NCBI RefSeq assembly: GCF_014805625.2 | Contig: NW_023998564.1 | Coordinates: 3,212,454 to 3,276,453 of the forward strand | Reading direction: 5' to 3' | Length of the DNA: 64,000 nt | DNA from: Glossina fuscipes | Taxonomy: Eukaryota; Arthropoda; Insecta; Diptera; Glossinidae | Part shown: positions 57,401 to 60,720 of the stretch, piece after piece | Layout of the letters: every line of letters begins with the position of its first letter | Position numbering within the stretch: the stretch's first letter is position 1 | Position numbers and translations under genes: made by a program | Notes under the pieces: model-generated | What the model saw: only the letters and a program-made list of their open reading frames with translations | What the model was told of the DNA's origin: nothing | The model's database searches: none

Positions 57401-59002
57401 AAATTAACCGCATTATTGCCGTGTAAAGGTATTCATTTAAAGTCAGCCGTTATATGGCAATAAGATCTGATTTCTAATATCTTGCGAAGTGAAGCAGAAA
57501 AATGTTTCGATATTTTATCATGAAAATAAATAAAGGACTGCATTAAGCCATGCTACCCGACTATATTGTTTCTTTTGTATTCAGTTTCTCAAGATATGTA
57601 TTATGATCGTTTCAGCGCCATAGCTTCATTACTCGTGCTATAAGGCAAACGTCATGAGTACAGGAACTTCAATTGGAAGGGTATTTCCTCGCCTGAATAT
57701 TTTGTTATTTGGGCACGATTGGTGTACAGTGACTTGAAAATTATGCCTAAACAAAAAAATGGAATTAAATTTTCGCGCAATGTTTTTTACGACTTTAAGC
57801 GTGACTTCTAAAGATAAGCGCGCATCGATCGACTTACATCCATTTTCGAATATGAGAGACCATGCCTTGCCACTGCGGAACGCTGGTATAACGAGTTCCG
57901 TTTGCTCATCGGCGAAAATCGTGAAGGTCGTTCAAAACAACAAACCTTGTTCCGCCACAAAATATTGATGTTGAGTAAAGAATGACAAAGCGACATCGAC
58001 TTGAAACATACTGCGGAAGTGAAGTAACTTTAGGCGTCAGATCGACCAGCATATATAAAATATTGCATAATTATTAAGTTCACCAAAAGATTTTTCTCGT
58101 TGAATATTAAAAAAAATTTGAAAAAGGGAGTTATAGTTTCGCTTTTGCAACTGAATTTTGGGTATAAAACCTGTATAGAGGGAAAAAACGCTATGAGAAT
58201 AGTTGGATTAGCCTATTTAAATTATACCTTGGGCACTAAATACAATAGTTTGTGTCCGTCGTGAGTGCTTAATGATACTTCTAATGACAATTTGTTGTTT
58301 TTCCTTATTATGGCCCACATATAACATCTATATAAAGAAAACGTTCATTAGTAACTTATTTATGAGATATTAGATGACACTTTTGCCGTTGACTGTACAC
58401 ATATGAGCCTACGGACAAGGGATACAAAAGAATTCGAACACACACGTCATTATCGCTTGCGATCAAACTAAAAGCTTGTTAGATTCTTATGCATTATATA
58501 TATAAATGAGAGAGAGAGACTTTGCTTTAAATAATTTTTTTTAAATTGTTTTATGAGCAAGAAAAAATCTAAAATAGGTTAAAAAAGCATAATAATTGAA
58601 TAAATATATAGATGACAATCGGCGTTTGTTCTTTTCTTTTTGTCTTTTCTCTCTAAATTCAATTGTCCCAAATAAATAAATTACATACATAGAATCAGAA
58701 CGAAAAAAAGGAAAGGGAGAAATCAAATTTACTTTTTTTTTTTTATCTCTCTCTGTGCGTACATTTCAAAGGCAAATACTTTAAGTCTAATTTTAAAATT
58801 TTTAAATTTCATCATAAGTAATTTCCTTAGCAAAAAGTTTTCTTTTACTTACAATTTTATGATGCAAAGCTGAAAGTTCACGTTCCGTGACACGTCTACT
58901 GGCAGCCTCACGGCGTCTTTGACGAAATTGACTATATTTGTAGGCTAGAATAACTCCGGGCAGAGCTAAAGCCTCTAGAGGTGATTTACGGCCAAATGGC
59001 AT
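3334..59002 (-). CDS. RING-finger protein gene, five coding exons, giant first intron
   Basis: Predicted protein of 616 residues. Coding exons in transcript order are 59002-58853, 5933-4942, 4879-4401, 3624-3536 and 3474-3334. Phases agree at every junction (0/0, 2/2, 1/1, 0/0), each donor is GT and each acceptor AG. The layout is a basic, helix-prone N-terminus (residues 1-60), a C3HC4 RING at about C72-C117, a long Ser/Thr/Pro-rich disordered middle (about 120-540) and a Lys/Glu-rich charged tail (about 541-616). A RING with all eight zinc ligands suggests E3 ubiquitin ligase activity; substrate and partners cannot be inferred. Intron 1 is about 52.9 kb, the other introns 62, 776 and 61 bp. 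I recognise the family type but not the named orthologue. The joining of exon 1 is inferred from matching phase, strand, clean splice sites and a continuous helical sequence across the junction. Confidence 0.85.
3536..3624 (-). CDS. RING gene exon 4: Lys/Glu-rich segment
   Basis: 89 nt. The acceptor TTACAG before 3624 gives AG, completing the AAG codon begun by the last A of exon 3. It encodes about 30 residues dominated by Lys, Glu, Arg and Asn ([19 protein letters not shown] and neighbours), typical of a single charged alpha-helix or coiled coil. The donor GTAAAT at 3535-3530 is in phase 0. Only the continuing frame and the two splice sites support it, since the exon is short and biased in composition. 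Confidence 0.8.
3640..3975 (-). repeat. R2 repeat in intron 3 of the RING gene
   Basis: Two partial R2 segments with GACAGACGGACA and TCCTTCTGGGTGTTGCATTC, read in reverse orientation. Confidence 0.6.
4401..4879 (-). CDS. RING gene exon 3: Ser/Thr/Asn-rich region
   Basis: Acceptor TTTCAG before 4879 restores the CG|T arginine codon split at the end of exon 2. The exon encodes about 160 residues rich in Ser, Thr, Pro and Asn, ending in an asparagine run coded by a short AAC/AAT repeat. A strong GTAAGT donor sits at 4400-4395. If this donor is not used, translation ends two codons later at a TAG that overlaps the donor, so intron retention would give a shorter protein without the charged tail. 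Confidence 0.87.
4942..5933 (-). CDS. RING gene exon 2: C3HC4 RING and Ser-rich region
   Basis: Acceptor TTTCAG directly before 5933, donor GTGAGT at 4941-4936, 992 nt, phase 0 in and 2 out. Zinc ligands follow C-x2-C-x11-C-x-H-x3-C-x2-C-x17-C-x2-C (C72, C75, C87, H89, C93, C96, C114, C117 of the assembled protein), a regular RING spacing. Downstream there are three copies of an S-x-S/L-YSM motif ([24 protein letters not shown]) within about 80 residues, then Ser/Thr/Pro/His low complexity. The first in-frame ATG inside this exon lies within the RING, after its first two cysteines, so it cannot be the true start; this supports an upstream coding exon. Confidence 0.93.
6520..6880 (-). repeat. 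R1-MITE fragment, inverted
   Basis: Shares ATGTTGGAAGTTCTCACATA and GATCAGTATCAAATTCTGAA with the inverted copy at 54.5 kb. Confidence 0.5.
7405..8328 (-). mobile_element. Mariner-like element with both terminal inverted repeats, internally decayed
   Basis: The left end TTAGGTTGAAGGGAAAGTTC (7405) is mirrored at the right end (8297-8328, read as GTTGGAGGGAATGTTCTGTC on the minus strand), with TA beside both ends. The minus strand encodes a broken transposase C-terminus ([10 protein letters not shown] and, later, a [14 protein letters not shown] end). At about 0.92 kb it is shorter than a full mariner of about 1.3 kb, and it contains stops and frameshifts, so it is inactive. Confidence 0.85.
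9160..9400 (+). repeat. Decayed tetranucleotide tract
   Basis: About 240 bp of Y-rich sequence built from four-base words such as TTCG, TTCA, TCCA and TCCG (for example TCGTCCATTCATCCATCCGC). It explains the His/Pro/Ser-rich short ORFs at 9036-9438, which are not genes. Confidence 0.7.
10370..10625. repeat. A-rich strand-asymmetric tract
   Basis: About 250 bp of A-rich plus strand with almost no C or G, made of words such as AATAAAATTAAA. No period longer than a few bases is clear. Confidence 0.55.
10683..10975 (+). repeat. R2 repeat
   Basis: Carries the family blocks TATATTAAGTTTGTGCG, CTGTCCGTCTGTCC and GGTATACAGACGTGTTTTGG. Confidence 0.7.
11790..12140 (+). repeat. R2 repeat
   Basis: Diverged copy with ACCCTGCAACAT, GTGTCCGTCTGTGTG and TTTTGGTCCAAGGGCGAG. 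Confidence 0.6.
13135..13425 (-). repeat. R2 repeat
   Basis: Inverted copy with TTGAATCGATTCAGAAAG, GGGGTATTGCATACATCTGC and TATGGGGTATAAA. Confidence 0.7.
14340..14470 (+). repeat. R2 repeat, truncated at the LINE tail
   Basis: Has ATATTAAGTTTGGGCGTTAT and TTTGTCCGTCTGTCTGTC, then stops at the T-run of the LINE at 14.47 kb, so the LINE probably inserted into it or beside it. Confidence 0.55.
14471..15995 (-). mobile_element. Degenerate LINE, reverse transcriptase ORF2, jockey/CR1-like, with poly(A) tail
   Basis: On the minus strand the sequence first resembles the region between endonuclease and reverse transcriptase (a part reading [14 protein letters not shown]). It then gives an RT N-terminal block ([15 protein letters not shown] ... 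[10 protein letters not shown]) and a frame-shifted continuation. A T13 run at 14473-14485 is the poly(A) tail of a minus-strand insertion. Stops and frameshifts are common and the 5' part is missing, as in most LINE copies. Confidence 0.8.
16020..16212 (+). repeat. R1-MITE right half
   Basis: Shares GCATGTTTATA, GATCGACTTACAATTTGACA and CTGAAGCTTCCTTCTGGGTA with other copies and ends GGTGGTTGGTATAAAAAG, a well-kept right inverted end. Confidence 0.65.
17740..18055 (-). repeat. R2 repeat
   Basis: Inverted fragment with ACGACAGACAAGTTTAGATC and CTTCTGCACAAACTTAATGT. Confidence 0.55.
18838..18866 (+). promoter_or_regulatory. Possible TATA box and initiator upstream of the lipase
   Basis: TATATAT at 18838-18844 is followed by TCAGTG at 18859-18864, a match to the insect initiator. 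The spacing (TATA start about 23 bp before the initiator A) is shorter than usual. A second TATAAA lies at about 18178. Either could serve the missing lipase first exon, but neither is proved. Confidence 0.25.
19540..19940 (+). repeat. R1-MITE fragment
   Basis: Contains CCAAATTCTTTTGCAAATTT and the GAAGCTTCC...GGCAAATGC-like right part. Diverged. Confidence 0.55.
20176..20611 (+). repeat. R1-MITE, near-complete copy
   Basis: Left end CTTTTATGCCCATTACCG and right end CGGTGATCGGTATAAAAA are inverted repeats of one another (CTTTTATACC..TCACC consensus). About 436 bp, non-coding. The interior shares blocks with the other R1-MITE entries. Confidence 0.7.
21050..21149 (+). CDS. Lipase exon A (first recovered exon)
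   Basis: Acceptor CTTGACAG before 21050, donor GTGCGA at 21150, phase 1 in and 2 out. It encodes a Cys-containing N-terminal segment ([20 protein letters not shown]) typical of fly lipases just before the domain core. AG plus the first A of exon B gives the Arg of YTRENP. Confidence 0.88.
21050..25337 (+). CDS. Secreted lipase, pancreatic lipase/phospholipase A1 family (first exon not found)
   Basis: Six coding exons with matching phases: 21050-21149, 21215-21369, 21476-21730, 21790-22008, 22094-22250 and 25019-25337 (TAA), about 401 residues. It is an alpha/beta hydrolase of the Lipase (PF00151) type. The nucleophile elbow is GFSLG (Ser codon 21655-21657), the acid is the Asp of GLDPALP (21795-21797) and the His is in GCSHQR (22105-22107). 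LHGFSES is the oxyanion-side motif and HTDGG the conserved strand. The two lid cysteines are only about 18 residues apart, a short lid that fits phospholipase A1-like rather than triglyceride-selective members. There is no C-terminal PLAT domain; instead a Thr/Gln-rich tail follows. Exon 1 should carry a signal peptide and end in phase 1. An ATG at 21028 is in frame but gives only eight residues before the domain and overlaps a clean acceptor. The gene is nested, antisense, in intron 1 of the RING gene. Confidence 0.93.
21215..21369 (+). CDS. Lipase exon B (oxyanion strand)
   Basis: Preceded by a long pyrimidine tract and TATAG acceptor. It encodes [19 protein letters not shown], the conserved SNFN...HG segment of the family. 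Donor GTAAGT at 21370. 155 nt, phases 2 in and 1 out. Confidence 0.92.
21476..21730 (+). CDS. Lipase exon C (catalytic Ser)
   Basis: Acceptor CTGTGCAG, donor GTAAAT, 255 nt. It encodes [12 protein letters not shown] and [15 protein letters not shown], the nucleophile elbow with all glycines in place. Confidence 0.95.
21790..22008 (+). CDS. Lipase exon D (catalytic Asp)
   Basis: Acceptor TTTAAG, donor GTGAGT, 219 nt. It encodes [21 protein letters not shown] and HVDFYPNGG, then the first lid cysteine. Confidence 0.95.
22094..22250 (+). CDS. Lipase exon E (catalytic His)
   Basis: Acceptor CGTTTAG, donor GTAACG, 157 nt. It encodes [15 protein letters not shown] with the second lid Cys and the catalytic His, and later conserved Cys residues. 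It is followed by a 2.77-kb intron. Confidence 0.94.
22920..23030 (-). pseudogene. Possible mariner transposase C-terminus
   Basis: The minus strand reads [14 protein letters not shown] followed by a stop, which resembles the last block of many mariner transposases. Nothing else of the element is clear, so this may be chance. Confidence 0.3.
23200..23440 (+). repeat. Diverged tandem duplication in lipase intron
   Basis: GAGTTTCAATGTATTAGAAA and GAGTTTCATCGTACTAAAAT, each followed by GTCAC(A/G)AT(A/T)TCATG-like sequence, are about 165 bp apart. Not coding. Confidence 0.45.
24455..24655 (+). repeat. R2 repeat in lipase intron
   Basis: Has GCAGATGTATACAACGCCCA, GATTCAGAATCACTTTTTGA and GAAAATGGTTCGGATCGGGC. 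It lies in the 2.77-kb lipase intron. Confidence 0.65.
25019..25337 (+). CDS. Lipase exon F (C-terminal)
   Basis: Acceptor CTTTTTTACAG joins AG|A to restore Arg. It encodes [16 protein letters not shown], which matches the last conserved strand of the family, followed by a Thr-rich and Gln/Glu-rich tail and TAA at 25335-25337. Confidence 0.92.
25338..25710 (+). promoter_or_regulatory. Lipase 3' UTR with AATAAA signal
   Basis: The stretch after the lipase stop is A-rich and has no conserved coding frame. A candidate polyadenylation hexamer AATAAA lies at 25705-25710. The short ORF at 25372-25569 is Lys-rich by composition and most likely UTR. Confidence 0.5.
25711..26639. other. Giant intron, nothing recognised
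   Basis: AT-rich sequence downstream of the lipase, without repeats or ORFs of note. Confidence 0.5.
26640..26920 (+). repeat. R2 repeat
   Basis: Has CTAAGCATGTCTGTCCATC and GATTAAATTTGGTGCACAGG with a T-run. Moderately diverged. Confidence 0.6.
27305..27749 (+). mobile_element. Solo LTR, copy 1 (TGTTACG...CGTAACA)
   Basis: 445 bp starting TGTTACGAAA and ending TTTTCGTAACA, so it has TG...CA ends with short inverted repeats. A 4-bp duplication GTAT flanks it (27301-27304 and 27750-27753), as for Ty3/gypsy-type integration. No gag or pol is next to it. Confidence 0.82.
27930..28620 (-). pseudogene. Tc1-like transposase relic
   Basis: Across several frames the minus strand reads [18 protein letters not shown], a FYQDD-like block, [11 protein letters not shown] and [16 protein letters not shown]. 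These are the ordered C-terminal blocks of the Tc1 family DDE transposase (Bari/S-element type). Many stops and frameshifts show it is dead. Terminal repeats were not found. Confidence 0.8.
28621..30085. other. Giant intron, nothing recognised
   Basis: The short ORFs at 29160 and 29683 are hydrophobic or biased and unsupported. Confidence 0.5.
30086..30235 (+). mobile_element. tRNA-derived SINE, second copy
   Basis: Same family as the copy at 36.6 kb. It has a GTGGGCGAGTAG A box region, a B box GGGTTCAAATCTC at 30147-30159, then the shared AAGTGCGGTAGAGTTTTTAA and GCCTTAGATGCTTGCG body. It lacks the (TAA)n tail and a clear target duplication. Confidence 0.8.
30480..30640 (-). repeat. R2 repeat fragment
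   Basis: Has TAATTCTGAATCAATCGGTA, TACACACATCCGCATAAAAT and TGTGGGGTATAAAT in reverse orientation. Confidence 0.6.
31705..32575 (+). repeat. Long R2 element, copy A of an inverted pair
   Basis: About 870 bp, aligned by eye over nearly its full length with the reverse complement of 54905-55725. Shared landmarks are CACATGACGTCACGTCAATT, ATTCGATGTGTTCAGTTTTT, GGATGTTATATGGGGAGTGG and TCGACAAAGTGGACGGAT. It contains an inverted SINE-head-like segment. No protein is encoded. Confidence 0.8.
32631..33215 (+). repeat. R1-MITE copy
   Basis: Begins CTTTTATACCCATCACCGTT, the clearest left end in the window. It contains TTTTGTCGCGTAGGCGCGTG, CCAAATTCTTTTGCAAATTT and ATATATACTTTGTGG. The right inverted end is lost. 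Confidence 0.7.
33216..35619. other. Giant intron, one R2 fragment only
   Basis: The 103-codon ORF at 33740 and that at 34834-34598 have no recognisable domains. T-rich and A-rich runs are common. Confidence 0.5.
34100..34330 (+). repeat. R2 repeat fragment
   Basis: Has TGTGCGGATGTAGGCAAC, CTTGAGATAGGTCCATCGAT and CCGCTTTTCCGCCTTATTTC. Diverged. Confidence 0.5.
35620..36056 (+). mobile_element. Solo LTR, copy 2
   Basis: Clearly homologous to copy 1 along its length (shared TGTCCGTATCACTG-like start, CAAATGTTCTTG, a GC-rich CTGCA block and GATTTGCGATTTCCGTAACA end). 437 bp. The flanks AAAT and ATAT differ at one base. Confidence 0.8.
36200..36898 (-). mobile_element. Solo LTR, copy 3, inverted and interrupted by a SINE
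   Basis: Same LTR family in reverse, beginning TGTTACGAAAATTT at 36200 and ending at TTCATAACA. Flanks ACAT and ATAT are near-matches. Its GC-rich block appears twice (about 36290 and 36360), so it may contain an internal duplication. A SINE at 36588-36763 has inserted into it. Copies 2 and 3 lie 143 bp apart in opposite orientation. Confidence 0.8.
36588..36763 (-). mobile_element. tRNA-derived SINE with target duplication
   Basis: On the minus strand the head has a Pol III A box-like TGAGTAGCCGAAGG and a B box GGTTCGAATCTC (36707-36696), resembling a tRNA-Leu/Ser. A body and a (TAA)n-type tail follow. The 12-bp direct repeat TAATTGTAAATA flanks it at 36576-36587 and 36764-36775. Length 176 bp. 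Confidence 0.85.
36899..38118. other. Giant intron, nothing recognised
   Basis: AT-rich DNA between the SINE-bearing LTR and the RTE-like relic. Confidence 0.5.
38119..38653 (-). pseudogene. RTE-like LINE reverse transcriptase relic
   Basis: The minus-strand frames [13 protein letters not shown] ... YANATRPI, then [28 protein letters not shown], resemble the 3' part of an RTE-type LINE ORF (after the RT core, ending in the usual GKIEGRRG-like motif). There are a stop and deletions between the two blocks. This is family recognition by eye. Confidence 0.6.
38654..40589. other. Giant intron, simple sequence
   Basis: Holds the TATATG tract at 39.3-39.5 kb. Nothing else is recognised. Confidence 0.5.
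39280..39500. repeat. TATATG/CATATG-rich tract
   Basis: Alternating purine-pyrimidine sequence (ACATATATGTCTACATATGT and a TATATATA run near 39480). A similar tract lies at 59820-59940. The ORF at 39449 starts in it and is not supported as a gene. Confidence 0.55.
40590..41345 (+). repeat. Two R1-MITE copies in tandem
   Basis: The first copy starts CTTTTATACCCATCATCG at 40590 and runs to about 40972. A second, lacking the first bases, follows to about 41345 and ends with GAAGCTTTCTTCTGGGCGTT. The two halves share the same order of blocks. Confidence 0.6.
41520..41760 (+). repeat. R2 repeat
   Basis: Has ACGGACGTATGCAACACGCA, TCTAAGCTTGTCTGTCCATC and CAAGAACGACCACTATTGAA. Confidence 0.65.
41975..42175 (+). 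CDS. Small ORF with a signal-peptide-like start, uncertain
   Basis: 66 codons. The first 23 residues ([20 protein letters not shown] then IAG) have the charge, hydrophobic core and small residues of a signal peptide. The remaining 43 residues have one Cys and no known neuropeptide or antimicrobial motif. It has no homologue that I recognise, no neighbouring exon and no clear polyadenylation signal. It lies in the giant intron, in sense opposite to the host gene. It may be chance: hydrophobic ORFs are common in T-rich DNA. Confidence 0.2.
   Translation: MMTALRFYCFLLLSWVFTMQIAGRLEYLLAELDGRAFCRYSVMALFANHSRPRILKFSYSLSLKSE
42370..42850 (+). pseudogene. Mariner transposase relic, deleted
   Basis: An N-terminal helix-turn-helix-like block ([18 protein letters not shown]) is followed by a block [20 protein letters not shown] that aligns with the mariner KRPELINRKGVVFHHDNARPH region. 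The centre is missing, so it is a deletion derivative. No terminal repeats were seen. Confidence 0.6.
43568..43695 (-). mobile_element. tRNA-derived SINE, internally deleted copy
   Basis: Reverse-oriented family member with an ATT-repeat tail (minus-strand AAT), the AGAAATAAATTCTAAGACTA body end and a GAGTGGCCGAGTAA head, but the B box region is missing. TTTATAAAA flanks it (43559-43567 and 43696-43704), which supports a separate insertion. Confidence 0.75.
43740..43950 (-). repeat. R2 repeat fragment
   Basis: Has AACGGACAGACATACTTAAA, TTGATTCAGAAAATG and CCTTCTGGGTGTTGCACATC in reverse orientation. Confidence 0.6.
43951..45699. other. Giant intron, nothing recognised
   Basis: Strongly AT-rich, with A/T homopolymers and no ORF of note. 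Confidence 0.5.
45700..46440 (+). pseudogene. R1/LOA-like LINE, ORF2 3' end relic
   Basis: The frame around 45655-46011 ends with [20 protein letters not shown] and FIPDVEQ, which matches the block after the RT domain of R1-clade LINEs (W...W....KGRWTHRLIPDV). After a stop, [13 protein letters not shown] continues the same block in frame. The remaining part is too decayed to assign. Confidence 0.72.
46441..47723. other. Giant intron, nothing firm
   Basis: Part near 47460-47720 may be the 3' UTR of the minus-strand LINE. The ORF at 47056-46820 is unsupported. Confidence 0.45.
47724..49060 (-). mobile_element. Jockey/CR1-like LINE, long open RT fragment
   Basis: A 337-codon open frame (48921-47908) covers much of a non-LTR reverse transcriptase. 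It includes [20 protein letters not shown] (catalytic Asp), [20 protein letters not shown] and [10 protein letters not shown] (catalytic YADD), then thumb-like [14 protein letters not shown]. The next frame (48056-47724) continues the C-terminus after a frameshift. Upstream, 49030-48930 reads [12 protein letters not shown], joined to the RT core after losing the fingers region. It is probably inactive because of that internal deletion and the frameshift. Confidence 0.87.
49061..51929. other. Giant intron, one R1-MITE fragment
   Basis: Short hydrophobic ORFs only (49279, 51168). A slightly more GC-rich patch is at 50810-50860. Confidence 0.5.
50420..50620 (+). repeat. R1-MITE left-end fragment
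   Basis: Contains CTTTTATACCCATTGTGGTT after GAGACCGAAA, matching the family's left end. The rest is unclear. Confidence 0.4.
51930..52400 (+). pseudogene. Mariner transposase relic
   Basis: Plus-strand frames read [34 protein letters not shown] and [14 protein letters not shown]. These are the ordered N-terminal blocks of a mariner transposase ([30 protein letters not shown]). There are frameshifts and stops and the catalytic half is absent. Confidence 0.72.
52720..52900 (-). repeat. R2 repeat fragment
   Basis: Has GACGGACAGACCGTTAAAAT and GTGGGTCTACCCTTCGGTTC in reverse orientation. Confidence 0.55.
53430..53780 (+). pseudogene. Histone H2A.Z (H2A.V) pseudogene
   Basis: The plus strand reads [20 protein letters not shown] then RHLKT, as in H2A variants. 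After a frameshift and small deletion it reads [15 protein letters not shown], a stop, then KLAVRSDEE and [19 protein letters not shown] after the first helix and GGGV-PH near the docking domain are H2A.Z-type, not canonical H2A. No introns are visible across the body, which suggests a reverse-transcribed copy. Stops, a frameshift and the lost GRVGATAA stretch make it non-functional. Confidence 0.85.
53781..54446. other. Giant intron, nothing recognised
   Basis: Lies between the histone pseudogene and the inverted R1-MITE. No ORF or repeat identified. Confidence 0.5.
54447..54865 (-). repeat. R1-MITE copy, inverted
   Basis: Reverse-oriented member. The right end CCTTCGGTGAGGTATAAA is at 54461-54478, and the block CGCCTATGCGACAAAAGTTT is the reverse complement of one at 32740. 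Confidence 0.65.
54905..55725 (-). repeat. Long R2 element, copy B of an inverted pair
   Basis: Inverted partner of 31705-32575. At 55480-55505 it holds a Pol III A box-like TGAGTAGCTAAGTAGG pointing opposite to the adjoining SINE-like body. Confidence 0.8.
55905..56180 (+). repeat. R1-MITE fragment
   Basis: Shares GGCTAAATCGATTTAGAATT and the general block order with the right half of other copies. Diverged. Confidence 0.5.
56625..56668 (+). mobile_element. Tc1-like terminal repeat at the assembly gap
   Basis: TACAGTGAAGCACAAAAGTT at about 56624 has the form of a Tc1-family inverted repeat (CAGTG...AAAAGT) beside a TA. It ends at a run of 10 Ns (56659-56668), so the element cannot be followed. 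Confidence 0.45.
56659..56668. other. Assembly gap (10 N)
   Basis: Ten undetermined bases. The true gap length may differ from 10. Confidence 0.99.
56930..57480. repeat. Two R2 segments in opposite orientation
   Basis: 56930-57050 matches R2 in reverse (AATGTTCGTCGTTGGGCAAA). 57110-57330 matches forward (TCCAAGGGCGAACTCTGTTA, then AGTGTTTCGGCATTCTTAAT and ACCGCTCTTGTGAATG, which also occur in the long R2 copies). Confidence 0.55.
57725..58060 (+). pseudogene. Mariner transposase N-terminal relic
   Basis: The frames give [31 protein letters not shown] and [16 protein letters not shown]. These are the start blocks of mariner transposases of the IYYDF-RRGL type. It carries stops and has lost the catalytic domain. 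Confidence 0.65.
58061..58852. other. Start of the giant intron
   Basis: First 790 bp of intron 1 of the RING gene, with a T14 run and TC-rich tract near 58735-58755 and a GA repeat at 58510. Nothing else is recognised. Confidence 0.5.
58853..59002 (-). CDS. RING gene exon 1 (start codon, 50 residues)
   Basis: Reads 50 codons from an ATG at 59002 to an ideal GTAAGT donor (58847-58852) at a codon boundary. The peptide begins [20 protein letters not shown] and then becomes strongly basic (a [10 protein letters not shown] run) and helix-prone, ending ELSALHHKI. Exon 2 opens [10 protein letters not shown], so a leucine-spaced helix would run across the junction. If not spliced, the reading frame stops about 16 codons into the intron. 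The region just upstream of the ATG is purine-rich on the coding strand, as in many fly 5' leaders. The alternative is that it is the first exon of another minus-strand gene, but I found no other phase-0 acceptor with coding sequence on this strand. Confidence 0.75.
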
Positions 59003-60060
59003 TTCGTTTTCTTTTCCTTTCGTCGAAAAAAATGACTTCGTTTTATTTAAATTATAGTTAAATAATCAAAATATTGCTTTTCTAATTTCGTTATGATGAT
59101 AATTATTTTTATGTATATGTTGAGCTTAATTGATTTTTTTATTATTTTAATTATTTGGCTTTGTTTGTAGAACTTGAGCTTAATATTAATTTTATAATTT
59201 TCATTTTCTTTTTTTTTTTTTTCAATAATGTGCTAACTAATATACACATACACGCGCATATAATCTTACTTGTGCTTGGTTGCATTTTTCATTACGTTTC
59301 ATTTTTGATTTTATGCGTTTTTATGCCTTCGTTTTCCTTTTTTTCATGTTTGTGCGTATATCTGCTTAAACAAATTTTTTGTTCTGTTTACATTCATTTG
59401 TCTTATAGATTTTTACCTTGACTTCTTTTTATACGCAACCAGACAAGGTGGAGGTCTATTAATATTGTCATTCTGCTTGTTGTCTCTATAAGAAATGATC
59501 AGAGTCTCTATGAGATCTATATTCTCCTAATTGGCATAGCACATCGATTTCATTAATCTGCGGCCTTCGATCCGCATCCTCACATTTTTAGGAAAACCCG
59601 CAATATTGAAAAGCTGAAACCTAATATATTCATACTGTTATTTAAAATAAACAGAAATTGTCCTTAAGGCATCGAGAATAACTCAAAAGCTGTGGGGAAA
59701 CAGTTCAATATTTCATTTTCAATCTTTACCTAAGCCTTGTACCTTAGGTGATGAGTATGCAAGTGTCGTCTTCAGACAACTACAATATGCGATTTCTTAC
59801 ATAATATTACATATTTATAGCCGCATACATAAGCACGTGTACACACATACGTATACGCAGAAACATATATTTACATATGTATATATATATACAAATGTAC
59901 CTACGTATTTATAAATATAAATAAATAAATATACCTCCAGGGTAAGGTTCGTGGCGCCTTTCATTGATATTCAAATTCCTTTTTCTTTCATTTTAAATAA
60001 ACTTCATTATGCCATTTTTATCGACAGCCTTTTGAAATTGGAATGGGAACATTAATATGT
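59003..60060. other. Upstream region of the RING gene
   Basis: Presumed 5' leader and promoter side of the minus-strand RING gene. No clear TATA/initiator pair is seen. The hydrophobic ORF at 59155 overlaps T-runs and is unsupported. Confidence 0.45.
59820..59940. repeat. TATATG/ACATAC-rich tract
   Basis: Short words ACATAC, GTATAC and TATATA, then an AAATAAAT run, about 900 bp upstream of the RING start codon. Simple sequence. Confidence 0.55.
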
Positions 60061-60362
60061 CATCACTGCAAAATTTCTTAAATTTCTAAACGAGAAACTG
60101 AATGGAGTCATTTTCACACGACTACTTTGAACTAAGCTTTACGCTATTAAAATACTACTACACGAACACAAAAATAAGTGGTCATGGAACAGGACAAAGT
60201 TGCAACTTTATATGCGCATCAAAATTGCTCACGATTTCTCAGCGAAAAACTCGAGCGAGTCATTTTCACACACCTATTTTAAAGTCAGCTTTGCGCCATT
60301 AAGAATTTTCTACATGAGAGAAACAAGTGGCTTTGAAATTGGGAAAAGTTGGAACTATGTAA
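60061..60362. repeat. Imperfect 151-bp tandem duplication
   Basis: GAGTCATTTTCACAC occurs at 60106 and 60257. The flanking 150 bp align by eye as two units with many substitutions, next to the mariner relic. Confidence 0.65.
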
Positions 60363-60720
60363 TTGGTACTCCAAAATTTCCCAGGCAAACTGTCCCAATT
60401 TGTGCTGAATCATTAAGGATATGCGCGGTCTGGCATTGTCGTGATGGAAGACGACATTTCTCTCATTGATCAATTTTGGATGCTTCACTTTAATTACGCT
60501 CAATAATCACATTAGTTCTTTACAGTAAAGAGTAGAATCAATCCCCTGGCCGCGACCCTTGATACACTTCCAATTTCTAAAAATAGAAGACGTTACTTTA
60601 CGTGGAAATAGTGCCCATTTTATCGTGGTTTGCTAAGTTTCATCCATCTTGAGCCATGGTCTTTTTCGTATACTATTATCACATATGAGCCCATTTTGAT
60701 CGAACGTTCTCAATCATATA
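60220..60720 (-). pseudogene. Mariner transposase relic, D34D region
   Basis: The minus strand encodes HPKLINERNVVFHHDNARPR, the conserved mariner block with its second catalytic Asp. A frame-shifted DHGSRWMKLSKPR-type region lies upstream (higher coordinates). A directly repeated 151-bp unit lies at its downstream end. Confidence 0.72.
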
